Shown here one piece after another: positions 6,748 to 14,836 of a stretch of DNA of 19,739 bases; the first letter of the stretch is position 1; each line of letters starts with the position of its first letter. The notes below the pieces were generated by a model that made no database searches, was not told where the DNA came from, and saw only the letters and a list, made by a program, of their open reading frames with translations. Made by a program: the position numbers and the translations under genes. Source of the DNA: Tannerella sp. (lineage in GTDB: Bacteria > Bacteroidota > Bacteroidia > Bacteroidales > Tannerellaceae); assembly GCA_031283785.1 (NCBI GenBank), contig JAITBC010000189.1:1-19739 (forward strand), written 5' to 3'.

Positions 6748-7629
6748 ATGACAACTAAAAGAAAACCAATAGGACGCGGGCTGGAAGCGCTTCTGACAAG
6801 CGACGGACTTAATACAGGCGGATCTTCTTCGCTTAACGAGATTGAATTGAGTAAGATTAAACCGAATCCGAATCAGCCGCGTACTGTTTTTGAAGAAGAA
6901 ACGCTCGAAGAACTCGCCGTATCAATACGCAATTTTGGAGTGATACAACCGATAACGCTGAAAGAAACCGACAATGATAATTACATTATTATATGTGGCG
7001 AACGGCGTTACCGTGCAGCAAAGATAGCCGGGCTGGAACGTATACCGGCATATATAAAAACTGCTGCCGATGAGAATATCATGGAGATGGCATTACTCGA
7101 AAACATACAACGCGAAGATCTGAGTGCGATAGAAACGGCGCTTGCCTACCAGAAACTGCTCGACGATTCCGGACAGACACAAGAACAACTAAGCGAACGC
7201 GTCGGGAAAAAACGTACTACTATCTCTAATTACCTGCGCCTGCTGAAACTGCCTGCCGAAATACAGGTCTGCATAAAAAACAGAACCATTGATATGGGAC
7301 ACGCACGGGCGCTATTGTCTATCGAAGACCCTGAAATACAGCTCGCCCTGAACGACCGGATACTGAAAGAAAATTTGTCGGTACGTAGCGTAGAGGAACT
7401 TACGCGACACATTAACCGGACAGGAAGCTATACGGATAAAAAAACAAATAATATGCAAGGGAATAAACTTCCCGAAGAATTCAGGATTCTGAAAGAACAT
7501 CTCTCCAAATTCTTCGACACAAAAGTACAGTTGAGTTATAATGCCGACGGAAAAGGCAAAATAACGATTCCTTTCGATTCCGATGAGAAACTGACGACGA
7601 TTATGAGTATGTTGGACCGAATGAAATAG
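6748..7629 (+). CDS. parB: Chromosome partition protein ParB (Spo0J)
   Basis: CTP-dependent DNA clamp that loads at parS and spreads along DNA, partner of ParA. The N-terminus has the basic GRGLEALL peptide (9-16) that typically stimulates ParA. The ParB/Srx domain follows, with NPNQPR (40-45), GVIQPI (64-69), the CTP-binding box GERRYRAA (84-91) and the ENIQRE motif (118-123). A helix-turn-helix near 143-166 (TQEQLSERVGKKRTTISNYL) would read parS. The C-terminal dimerisation domain ends at 293. Length is normal. The start follows an A-rich leader, and the stop is four bases before the next gene. No perfect parS was seen in the window; an imperfect one lies at the lepB start. Confidence 0.95.
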   Translation: MTTKRKPIGRGLEALLTSDGLNTGGSSSLNEIELSKIKPNPNQPRTVFEEETLEELAVSIRNFGVIQPITLKETDNDNYIIICGERRYRAAKIAGLERIPAYIKTAADENIMEMALLENIQREDLSAIETALAYQKLLDDSGQTQEQLSERVGKKRTTISNYLRLLKLPAEIQVCIKNRTIDMGHARALLSIEDPEIQLALNDRILKENLSVRSVEELTRHINRTGSYTDKKTNNMQGNKLPEEFRILKEHLSKFFDTKVQLSYNADGKGKITIPFDSDEKLTTIMSMLDRMK

Positions 7630-7633
7630 ATAT

Positions 7634-8476
7634 ATGTGTAAGGGGAGAAATTTAAAATATACCGGTATTGTATTATCGACCGTATGCCTCTTTTCCTGCG
7701 CATGTATTACCGAAATAATACATGCTCAGGAGACAATCTCCGGAATAAAAAAATCCGACCCCGTATTTTTTTCAAACGACAGCATCGCGACAATAAATGA
7801 TCCCGATACTGTACGCCGCAGCAATACCGTATTTCCTCCCGATGACGACGACAGCGTGTCCGTCATCCTTTCCGATTCGGCAATTATATCCGTCATAACG
7901 GAAAAAAACGGGAAAAACTTGGCGCCTAAAGATATAACGACGTTCAAGCCGAATCCTAAAACAGCCTGTCTTATGGCCGCCATCTTCCCCGGATTCGGAC
8001 AGATTTACAATCGCCAATACTGGAAGCTGCCTATCGTTTACGGAGGCTTCGTCGGGTTCATTTATGCCATCACATGGAACAACAAAAACCTGCAGGATTA
8101 TAATAATGCCTATTTTGATATAAAAAGAGATTATGCCGGATATATCAAAGACCCTGCGGGTAGCAACCCTGAAAGCTGGAGTCGGAACTGGAAAGATTTT
8201 ACCAATCCGAACCGGGATCCGGCCTCTTATCTAACTGATATAAACTTTCACAACCAGCTGAAATCCGGCAAAGACTTCTACCGTCGCTACCGGGATTTAA
8301 GCATTATATTGAGCGTCGCATTTTATCTTGTCTGCATTGCAGATTCATATGTAGATGCACAGATGTTTGATTTCGACGTTTCTCCCGATTTGTCTTTCCG
8401 GGTAGCGCCGGAGATATTTCCCGCTACAACGTGTACCCCTCGAAGTTTCGGATTGAATGTATGTATGACTTTTTAA
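7634..8476 (+). CDS. DUF5683 domain membrane protein
   Basis: Protein of unknown function with a predicted N-terminal signal peptide (about 1-31, ending near IIHAQ). A variable, Asp/Ser-rich linker (about 35-100) follows. The conserved DUF5683 core begins PKTACLMAAIFPGFGQIYNRQYWKLPIVYGG (quoted here only as its landmarks: PGFGQIYN near 118 and a hydrophobic stretch about 130-145). It continues through YNNAYFDIKRDY, FYRRYRDLSI and a second hydrophobic segment near 225-240, and ends in a beta-rich tail. The PGFGQ-Y-N motif resembles the TM2-like fold. The gene starts four bases after parB and ends 11 before the transglycosylase, so it is embedded in the partition operon. In Bacteroidales this position next to parB is common, and that is the main clue to its role. 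Confidence 0.85.
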   Translation: MCKGRNLKYTGIVLSTVCLFSCACITEIIHAQETISGIKKSDPVFFSNDSIATINDPDTVRRSNTVFPPDDDDSVSVILSDSAIISVITEKNGKNLAPKDITTFKPNPKTACLMAAIFPGFGQIYNRQYWKLPIVYGGFVGFIYAITWNNKNLQDYNNAYFDIKRDYAGYIKDPAGSNPESWSRNWKDFTNPNRDPASYLTDINFHNQLKSGKDFYRRYRDLSIILSVAFYLVCIADSYVDAQMFDFDVSPDLSFRVAPEIFPATTCTPRSFGLNVCMTF

Positions 8477-8487
8477 AACCAGATACT

Positions 8488-10071
8488 ATGGAAATAAGAC
8501 GGCGCTTAATTTTAATATCATTGATTCTTGTCCCGTTTATCACAACGACAGCACAACAAAATGAAGAGAATGTTAACGATTCCATATCCGGCCTTCAATT
8601 GTATGATTCGATCATAGGCTTTTTACCGGAAAGTCTTGATGCCGATATGCACAAACTACTTGAGGGATGGCATGTTAAACATTTCACAAAATCGGAAGAA
8701 TTTTGTGAAGATGAAGACCGGAATCCATATTTCCCCGATTCGGTATACCGATTAAGGTTGAAGAAAATGCCCTGCATCGTGCCGATGACTTACAATGATA
8801 TCGTGCGTAAATGCATTGACCGATATTCGGGATCTTTGCGTAATATAGTACGTTATATGATGGGAATGGCCGATTTTTATTTCCCTATGATAGAACAGAA
8901 ACTTGACGCGAACGGCCTGCCGCTCGAACTGAAATATCTGGCCGTCGTCGAGAGCGCCCTCAACCCGATGGCCCAATCGCGCGTAGGCGCGTGCGGATTA
9001 TGGCAGTTCATGCTGCCGACAGGCAAAGTCTACGATCTGGAAATAAACAGCCTTATCGACGAGCGCCTCGACCCTGAAAAAGCAACCGAAGCGGCCTGCA
9101 GGTATTTTAAAGAGATGTATGAGTTATATGGTGACTGGCATCTCGTGCTGGCTGCTTATAACTGCGGACCGGGAAATGTAAATAAAGCGATACGCCGTTC
9201 GGGCGGAAAAACCGATTTCTGGGCAATATTCCCCTACCTGCCACGCGAAACACGCTCATACGTTCCGCTGTTTATCGCCGCTGCGTATGTGATGACTTAC
9301 CACTGCGATCATAACATCTGCCCCATCCGCGCCGGATTCTCCATTGCGACCGACACCATCATGGTCGAACGGGCGCTTCATTTTGATCAAATAGCCGATA
9401 TCCTCCAAATGGACAAAGAAGCTATACGTTTCTATAATCCGCAATACAAACGGGAGATCATACCCGGGAATATACGTCCCTCGATATTACGCCTGCCCGT
9501 AGACAGAACTTTTGCGTTCTTAGAACAGGAAGATACTTTGTATGTACATCGCATGGACGAATTGCTCACCCATTGTACGCCGGTAAACGCCGACGAACCG
9601 GAAAAACGCAGGGAAAAAATAATACATACGGTGCAGACCGGGGAAAATGTTTATACGATTGCCAACTTATACGGGGTGACGACGCAGAACCTGCGGAGAT
9701 GGAACGGATTAAACAGCTCACGCGTTGCAAAAGGACGCAAACTGACGGTTTATATCGATAACGGCGGACTTACATATACCGCGCATAACACCGGACAAAC
9801 GACACCGCAATCAACGAAAGCCGGAACATCTGCCGTTGCCGTCACGAAGGTCGACAAAGAATACATCGCGACCGCCTCCAATGAGAACGCTACGGACAAC
9901 AACGCGAAAAGAAATCAGGACTATTTATCATATAAAGTAAAATCCGGTGATTCGCTTTACGCCATCGCTAAAAAATATCCCGGAGTATCCGTTAAAAATA
10001 TACAGGATGCCAACGATTTAAAAAGCGCCAAGTTACGCATCGGACAAATACTGAAAATTCCCAAAGGATAA
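8488..10071 (+). CDS. mltD: MltD-like membrane-bound lytic murein transglycosylase with LysM domains
   Basis: Cleaves the MurNAc-GlcNAc bond of peptidoglycan without water, forming 1,6-anhydro-MurNAc; acts in the periplasm. I chose ATG 8488 (527 residues) because it opens with a proper signal sequence (MEIRRRLILISLILVPFITT). An earlier ATG at 8431 would overlap the DUF5683 gene and bury the signal. The SLT/GH23 domain spans about 125-275, with catalytic Glu155 in AVVESALNP, then GACGLWQFM and AAYNCGPGNV (about 222-231). Two LysM peptidoglycan-binding modules follow: about 380-422 (HTVQTGENVYTIANLYGV) and 481-524 (YKVKSGDSLYAIAKKYPGV), separated by a Thr/Ala/Asn-rich linker. Organisation matches E. 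coli MltD. No lipobox is seen. Confidence 0.92.
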   Translation: MEIRRRLILISLILVPFITTTAQQNEENVNDSISGLQLYDSIIGFLPESLDADMHKLLEGWHVKHFTKSEEFCEDEDRNPYFPDSVYRLRLKKMPCIVPMTYNDIVRKCIDRYSGSLRNIVRYMMGMADFYFPMIEQKLDANGLPLELKYLAVVESALNPMAQSRVGACGLWQFMLPTGKVYDLEINSLIDERLDPEKATEAACRYFKEMYELYGDWHLVLAAYNCGPGNVNKAIRRSGGKTDFWAIFPYLPRETRSYVPLFIAAAYVMTYHCDHNICPIRAGFSIATDTIMVERALHFDQIADILQMDKEAIRFYNPQYKREIIPGNIRPSILRLPVDRTFAFLEQEDTLYVHRMDELLTHCTPVNADEPEKRREKIIHTVQTGENVYTIANLYGVTTQNLRRWNGLNSSRVAKGRKLTVYIDNGGLTYTAHNTGQTTPQSTKAGTSAVAVTKVDKEYIATASNENATDNNAKRNQDYLSYKVKSGDSLYAIAKKYPGVSVKNIQDANDLKSAKLRIGQILKIPKG

Positions 10072-10073
10072 AA

Positions 10074-10080
10074 AGAGGAG
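10074..10080 (+). promoter_or_regulatory. Shine-Dalgarno site of relA/spoT
   Basis: AGAGGAG ends nine bases before ATG 10090. It is noted because most genes here, as in Bacteroidetes generally, have A/U-rich leaders without such a match, which suggests deliberate translation strength for the alarmone enzyme inside a polycistronic message. Confidence 0.55.
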
Positions 10081-10089
10081 TCTAAACAT

Positions 10090-12351
10090 ATGAACGAGAA
10101 TAATACGGGGAAACAGAAACCGTTGCTGACAAGAGATGAATTAATGGTTCAGAAAGAGTTTGAGGCGCTTATGTGCGAATATCTGAGTTCTAACCATCGT
10201 CGCAAAGTCGAACGTATAACAAAAGCGTTTAATTTTGCCAAACAGGCTCATGCCGGCGTCAAACGTCGCAACGGAGACCCTTACATTATGCACCCGATCG
10301 CCGTCGCTCGCATAGTTTGCGGGGAGATGGGACTCGGTTCAACGTCCATTTGCGCCGCCCTGCTCCATGATGTCGTCGAAGATACGGAATACGAAGTCGA
10401 GGACATATCGAATATGTTTAACGAAAAAATCGCACAGTTGGTCGATGGCTTGACAAAAATATCCGGCGATATATTCGCGGACAAAGATTCCAAACAAGCG
10501 GAAAATTTCAGGAAATTACTCCTTACCATGAGTAGCGATATACGCGTAATACTGATAAAAATGGCAGATCGCCTGCACAACATGCGGACATTAGGATCGA
10601 TGCGGACGGATAAACAGTTTAAGATTGCCGGCGAAACCATGTTTATATACGCGCCGTTAGCTCACCGCTTAGGGCTATTTGCCATCAAAACGGAACTCGA
10701 AGACCTGAGTTTTAAATACGAACATCCCGAAGACTTCCGGATTATCAACGAAAAACTTAATGATACGGAAGATTCGCGGCAACGCCTGTTCGATAACTTT
10801 GCCCGACCCGTACGCCAACGACTACAAGAACTCGAACTGACATACGAAATGAAAGCCCGCGTAAAATCCGCTTATTCGATATGGAACAAAATGAGTGCAA
10901 AAGGCGTCCCCTTCGAGGACATATATGACATCTTCGCTATCCGTATCATCTTCCAGCCTACAGGCGATGTTGACGAAAAAAATTTATGCTGGGATATTTA
11001 CGCTACGATAACAGATATTTACCGTACCCGCCCCGACCGTCTCCGCGACTGGGTGAGCCGACCGAAGGCAAACGGCTATCAAGCTCTTCATCTCACCGTA
11101 ATGGGACCCGACGGCCAATGGATTGAGATACAGATACGCAGTAAACGGATGGACGATATCGACGAGAAAGGTTTTGCCGCCCATTGGAAATATAAAGAAA
11201 ATAATGTGGAAGAAGATACGGAACTCGACAAATGGCTGCAGACAATTACCGAAATTCTTGAAAATCCCAACCCTAATACGCTCGATTTTCTTGATACGAT
11301 AAAGATGAATCTTTTTTCGTCCGAGATATTCGTCTTCACGCCTAAAGGAGAATTGAAAACATTGCCGAAAGGAGCTACCGCCCTCGATTTCGCTTACGAC
11401 CTGCATACGAATATCGGCGATACATGCATCGGAGCAAAAGTAAATCACCACCTTGCGCCCCTGAGTCACAAACTCGAAAGCGGAGACCAGATTGAAGTGC
11501 TGACGTCGAAATCCCAACATCCGAAAATAGAATGGCTAAATTACGTCACTACAGCAAAAGCCCGTACGAAAATAGAATCCGTACTTCGACGCGAAAGAAA
11601 AGAACTGACCAACGCCGGCAAGGAAAAAATTATGGATGCGTTTAAGAAAGCGATACTCGAACCTACGCAATCATACCTCGACAAATTAACGACATATTTC
11701 GGATTTTCCAAACGCGAAGACTTCTACTACGCCGTCGAAAAAGGAGACGTGGCAATCCCGGAAAACATACGAAAACTGCTTAAAGAGAAAAACGGGAATG
11801 TCCTCCTGAAATATGTGAAGAAAGCATTCGGTGTGGGCAAGAAAAAACCGCAGATCATCACACTTCCCGGTATGAAACCCGAAAAACCGATCTTCGACAA
11901 AACAAAACCTTACGAACTCAGGGAAGAGTCTTTCGGACGTAATTATGTTGTAGCAAGTTGTTGCAAACCGATTCCGGGTGATGATGTATTCGGGTTCATC
12001 AACGATGACAAAAATGTAATTGTACACAAACGCTCCTGCCCCATAGGCGTTCGGCTGAAAAGCAATTTCGGCGAACGAATATTGTCGACCTCCTGGAGCA
12101 GTCACACCAGCAGCTCTTTCGAAGCAACACTACAGGTTATCGGTATTGACGGAGTCGGCGTATTGACCGATATTGCCAAAACCATTGCCGGTTTCAATGT
12201 CAATATCATTCGCTTGATAGTAGAAACAAAAGACGGAATGTTCGAAGGTAAGATCAATATGATGGTTCATGACGTCGAAGATATCCAGAAGATGTGCATC
12301 GCTTTATCCAAAATCAAAAATATACAGTCCGTATCACGCATAGCAGACTGA
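10090..12351 (+). CDS. Bifunctional (p)ppGpp synthetase/hydrolase, RelA/SpoT family
   Basis: Makes and degrades the alarmone (p)ppGpp. The 753 residues carry the full long-RSH order. The HD hydrolase domain (about 45-200) has HP (68-69), HDVVEDT (93-99) and MADRLHNMR (158-166), all intact, so hydrolysis is expected. The synthetase domain (about 250-370) has IYDIFAIRI with Asp280, GYQALH (329-334), and IEIQIR with Glu346 followed by GFAAHWKYKE. TGS is about 411-472. A zinc-finger-like segment has SCCKP and HKRSC near 635-665. The C-terminal ACT domain (about 680-750) has GVLTDIAKTIAGFNVNI. Because both active sites look complete I leave rel/spoT undecided. It is last in the parA operon, 18 bases after the transglycosylase. 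Confidence 0.94.
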   Translation: MNENNTGKQKPLLTRDELMVQKEFEALMCEYLSSNHRRKVERITKAFNFAKQAHAGVKRRNGDPYIMHPIAVARIVCGEMGLGSTSICAALLHDVVEDTEYEVEDISNMFNEKIAQLVDGLTKISGDIFADKDSKQAENFRKLLLTMSSDIRVILIKMADRLHNMRTLGSMRTDKQFKIAGETMFIYAPLAHRLGLFAIKTELEDLSFKYEHPEDFRIINEKLNDTEDSRQRLFDNFARPVRQRLQELELTYEMKARVKSAYSIWNKMSAKGVPFEDIYDIFAIRIIFQPTGDVDEKNLCWDIYATITDIYRTRPDRLRDWVSRPKANGYQALHLTVMGPDGQWIEIQIRSKRMDDIDEKGFAAHWKYKENNVEEDTELDKWLQTITEILENPNPNTLDFLDTIKMNLFSSEIFVFTPKGELKTLPKGATALDFAYDLHTNIGDTCIGAKVNHHLAPLSHKLESGDQIEVLTSKSQHPKIEWLNYVTTAKARTKIESVLRRERKELTNAGKEKIMDAFKKAILEPTQSYLDKLTTYFGFSKREDFYYAVEKGDVAIPENIRKLLKEKNGNVLLKYVKKAFGVGKKKPQIITLPGMKPEKPIFDKTKPYELREESFGRNYVVASCCKPIPGDDVFGFINDDKNVIVHKRSCPIGVRLKSNFGERILSTSWSSHTSSSFEATLQVIGIDGVGVLTDIAKTIAGFNVNIIRLIVETKDGMFEGKINMMVHDVEDIQKMCIALSKIKNIQSVSRIAD

Positions 12352-12437
12352 AATTCTATTTTCTCTAATGAAACGTTTCCTTTTCAACTAATCAATTATC
12401 AAGTAAATAGCTACCGACCGAATTTATCGGCCTTAAC

Positions 12438-12850
12438 CCACATTGCAGCTCTCAGCGAAACAAGAGTTAAATAACAATAAAAAAATCGAGCAGCAAAAGG
12501 CGAAAAATTCACATATACTTATGTCTGTGAGTTGTTTAGCGGAAAAAATGGCTGAAAAAGTGCCGTTATCGGCATAATTTTCGTTTGCAGTGCACAGGGG
12601 GGGGTATTGCTTCCCGGAAGGGTATGGAGTACCTTTGCGGGCGATATGTATTTCCGATTTTCACTGCGCCATAATCCGGCCAGAGGCAAGAGCGATGCTT
12701 ATTATCTATTATCGGTTGATAGAAAGCTATCGACAGGGGCTGTCACAGGACACTGCTCAATGTCGGTTTTCCCCGCGTGACAGAGTGACGACAGATCAGT
12801 TGAATCGGATTTGCCGCATCCTGTATAGCCGTCGTGAGTTGCGTAAATAA
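12438..12850 (+). mobile_element. IS1634-like insertion sequence relic, right copy
   Basis: It begins at CCACATTGCAGCTCTCAGCG 86 bases after relA/spoT. Its leader, 12438-12605, is the inverted counterpart of 238-404, including an ATGGCTGAAAAAG start that reaches TAA at the tenth codon and an 8-G run (12597-12604, against nine in the left copy). Beyond the G-run it holds the true transposase start, broken by frameshifts, and fades out near 12850. No 3' end is recognised, so it is a 5'-end fragment. The short stretch before it (12352-12437) shows nothing I can name, including no good terminator for the par operon. Confidence 0.8.
12646..12849 (+). pseudogene. IS1634-like transposase N-terminal fragment, multiply frameshifted
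   Basis: ATG 12646 begins MYFRFSLRHNPARGKSDAYY, the typical start of Bacteroidales IS1634-type transposases. At 12700-12713 TATTATC is present twice in tandem; removing one copy restores YYRLIESYRQG. Then a second shift leads to CHRTLLNVGFPRVTE in a third frame, and a further shift to VTTDQLNRICRILYSRREL, ending at TAA 12849. Together the three frames rebuild a continuous family N-terminus of roughly 65 residues (YYRL.ESYR, CHRT.LN.GF, T.EQLN.I). At least three frameshifts and the missing remainder make it a dead fragment. The assignment rests on remembered family motifs. Confidence 0.78.
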
Positions 12851-12931
12851 TCGTCTGTTCTGTTGATGTTGCGTCCGGTTTTTCAAAAAACAAAGTTTTT
12901 CCCTGCATCAATTGTGCTGATGGATGCACAT

Positions 12932-12973
12932 AAAAAAATGCTGCGGTCGGAAGAATCAACGACCGCAGCATTT
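12932..12973 (-). terminator. Rho-independent terminator of the glycosidase operon
   Basis: Perfect 14-bp stem, arms 12936-12949 and 12960-12973 (core ATGCTGCGGTCG), with a 10-base loop. Read on the minus strand the stem is followed by a T-run (12938-12932). It begins seven bases after the GH2 stop. On the plus strand only a weak TTTTG follows, so it may partly stop rightward transcription from the IS relic too. Confidence 0.88.
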
Positions 12974-12979
12974 TGTATG

Positions 12980-14791
12980 TTATTTTGACAGTTCGTTAAT
13001 TACGGTTTGGTTTGCTTTGCGCACTTCCGCCTCGTTTATTTTGATTTTCCGGCGGTCGTACGTCATCAGTCCGTTTACTTCGCCTTCAACATCTGTCGTT
13101 TGCGTGTAAACGGCGGCAGAGAAACCACGTTTCACCATTCCCTGAAGTTCTTTTGCATATTTCACGTATTCGGCGGTCACTTCCGCTTCATTTTTGAACT
13201 GAACATAACCCCAGTTACGTTTATCCCACCACAGGTGATTTTCCAAAGCAAGGCCGATTCCGCCATATTCGCCTAATACGTTTACACGTTCGGCATCGAA
13301 AAGGAACATCCTGGGGCCAGGATAATTATGAATGTCCATGATGTCGCCGCAAGGACGGTGATTGCCTCCGCTTGCCGGATTCACTAAGCGGGAAGGGTCG
13401 TAAGCCTTGGTACAGGCAGCGGCTTTTTCCGTCAGGAACTGTCCCCATCCTTCGTTGAAGGGGACCCAAACGACTACGGAGGGGTTAGAGATACATAAGT
13501 CCATGATTTCTTTCCATTCCCGGTAAAAGTTGTCGATAGATTCCTGCGTACGTTCTTTGTCCGTTCCTCCATTGTATTTGTGAGCTTCCCAGCGGTTACC
13601 CAGATCTCCGCTCGGCATATCCTGCCAGACGAGTATGCCTTCTTTGTCGCAATGATAGTACCAGCGTGCCGGTTCAACTTTTACGTGTTTGCGGATCATG
13701 TTGAATCCCCATTCTTTTGTTTTTTTAATGTCGTAAAGCAACGCTTCGTCCGTCGGGGCGGTATATAATCCGTCGGGCCACCATCCCTGGTCGAGCGGCC
13801 CATACTGGAACAGATCTTTGTTATTCAATTGCATACGCATAAGGCCGTTTGCATCGCGTTGAGCGGATATTTTACGGAAAGCAGCATATGATTTTACTTC
13901 GTCAACCGTTTTGCCGGCCGAAATGACGGCAACTTTCATATCGTACAAATACGGGTTTTGCGTATCCCAGAGAGTCGGGTTTTGCACTCCCAGTCGCAAT
14001 TCGTTCCCCGCCAATCCTTTAGCCGTCGCAACGACCTGTCCTTTGTCTATTAATTTTATTTCGATGAGGTCGTTTGATTTACACTCGGAGGTGGAAACCG
14101 TGACGTTCAGCGAGTTGCTTTCAATAGAAGGTATTGTTTTGATAGCCGTGATATGATTTGCGGAAACCGGTTCCAGCCATACTGTTTGCCATATTCCCGT
14201 TACCGGCGTGTACCATATCCCTTCGGGTTTGCTCACCTGTTTACCGCGCGGCTGGAATCCCCGATCTGTCGGGTCCCATACACGGACCACTAATTTGTGG
14301 TTTGATTTTCCGGCAAGGAACGGAGTGATATCAAAGGAGAATGGGGTATAACCGCCTTTGTGGGAGCCGATTTGAATATCGTTCACGAACACATCGGCTT
14401 TCCAGTCGACCGCGCCGAAGTTAAGCACGATGTTTTTCCCTTTCCAGCCGGACGGGACCGTAAATTCGCGTTTATACCAAAGTTCGTTCCGTTCGCCGAC
14501 TTCTTTCATGACGCCGGAAAGGGATGATTCGATACAGAAAGGGACAAGGATTTGTCCTTCAAAAGATGCCGGTTCAACAGTTCCAAGGGGTGTGACGGCA
14601 TATTCCCAAAGTCCGTTCAGGTTACTCCACAGGCTGCGTTCGATCAGCGGGCGCGGATATTCCGGCAATACTTGCTGAGGGTTAATTTTTTCCGCCCACT
14701 GGGTTTTAATCTTGTCTCCTGCGAGTTTCCATTGTGCCTGCACGCTGAACATCATCGAAAACGTGCAAATTGCTAAAAATACTTTTTTCAT
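12980..14791 (-). CDS. Secreted glycoside hydrolase family 2 enzyme
   Basis: Retaining exo-glycosidase of the beta-galactosidase/beta-glucuronidase clan; substrate not determined. The 603-residue protein has a signal peptide (1-19, MKKVFLAICTFSMMFSVQA). The N-terminal jelly-roll sugar-binding domain (about 45-210) has WYKREF, VDWKADVFVN and HKGGYTPFSFDIT. An immunoglobulin-like domain spans about 215-310, then the TIM barrel. In the barrel GFNMIRKHVKVEP is near 362-374, the acid/base is Glu447 in PFNEGWG, and the nucleophile is Glu508 in LGEYGG. There is no C-terminal accessory domain. No lipobox, so it is probably periplasmic. It is last of the three-gene operon, 45 bases after the GH43 stop, and directly followed by the terminator. 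Confidence 0.9.
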   Translation of the reverse strand: MKKVFLAICTFSMMFSVQAQWKLAGDKIKTQWAEKINPQQVLPEYPRPLIERSLWSNLNGLWEYAVTPLGTVEPASFEGQILVPFCIESSLSGVMKEVGERNELWYKREFTVPSGWKGKNIVLNFGAVDWKADVFVNDIQIGSHKGGYTPFSFDITPFLAGKSNHKLVVRVWDPTDRGFQPRGKQVSKPEGIWYTPVTGIWQTVWLEPVSANHITAIKTIPSIESNSLNVTVSTSECKSNDLIEIKLIDKGQVVATAKGLAGNELRLGVQNPTLWDTQNPYLYDMKVAVISAGKTVDEVKSYAAFRKISAQRDANGLMRMQLNNKDLFQYGPLDQGWWPDGLYTAPTDEALLYDIKKTKEWGFNMIRKHVKVEPARWYYHCDKEGILVWQDMPSGDLGNRWEAHKYNGGTDKERTQESIDNFYREWKEIMDLCISNPSVVVWVPFNEGWGQFLTEKAAACTKAYDPSRLVNPASGGNHRPCGDIMDIHNYPGPRMFLFDAERVNVLGEYGGIGLALENHLWWDKRNWGYVQFKNEAEVTAEYVKYAKELQGMVKRGFSAAVYTQTTDVEGEVNGLMTYDRRKIKINEAEVRKANQTVINELSK

Positions 14792-14836
14792 AGTTCTTAA
14801 AATTAAATATTTAAATAATCAGTAAAATGTAAAGTT

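Noticed and set aside
8431..8487. Upstream ATG extension of the lytic transglycosylase
   Set aside because: It would overlap the DUF5683 gene and place 19 residues before a clear signal peptide that starts at ATG 8488.
12590..12850. 86-codon plus-strand ORF as an independent gene
   Set aside because: It is one of three frames of the decayed IS1634-like transposase start; its first part is leader read in a random frame.
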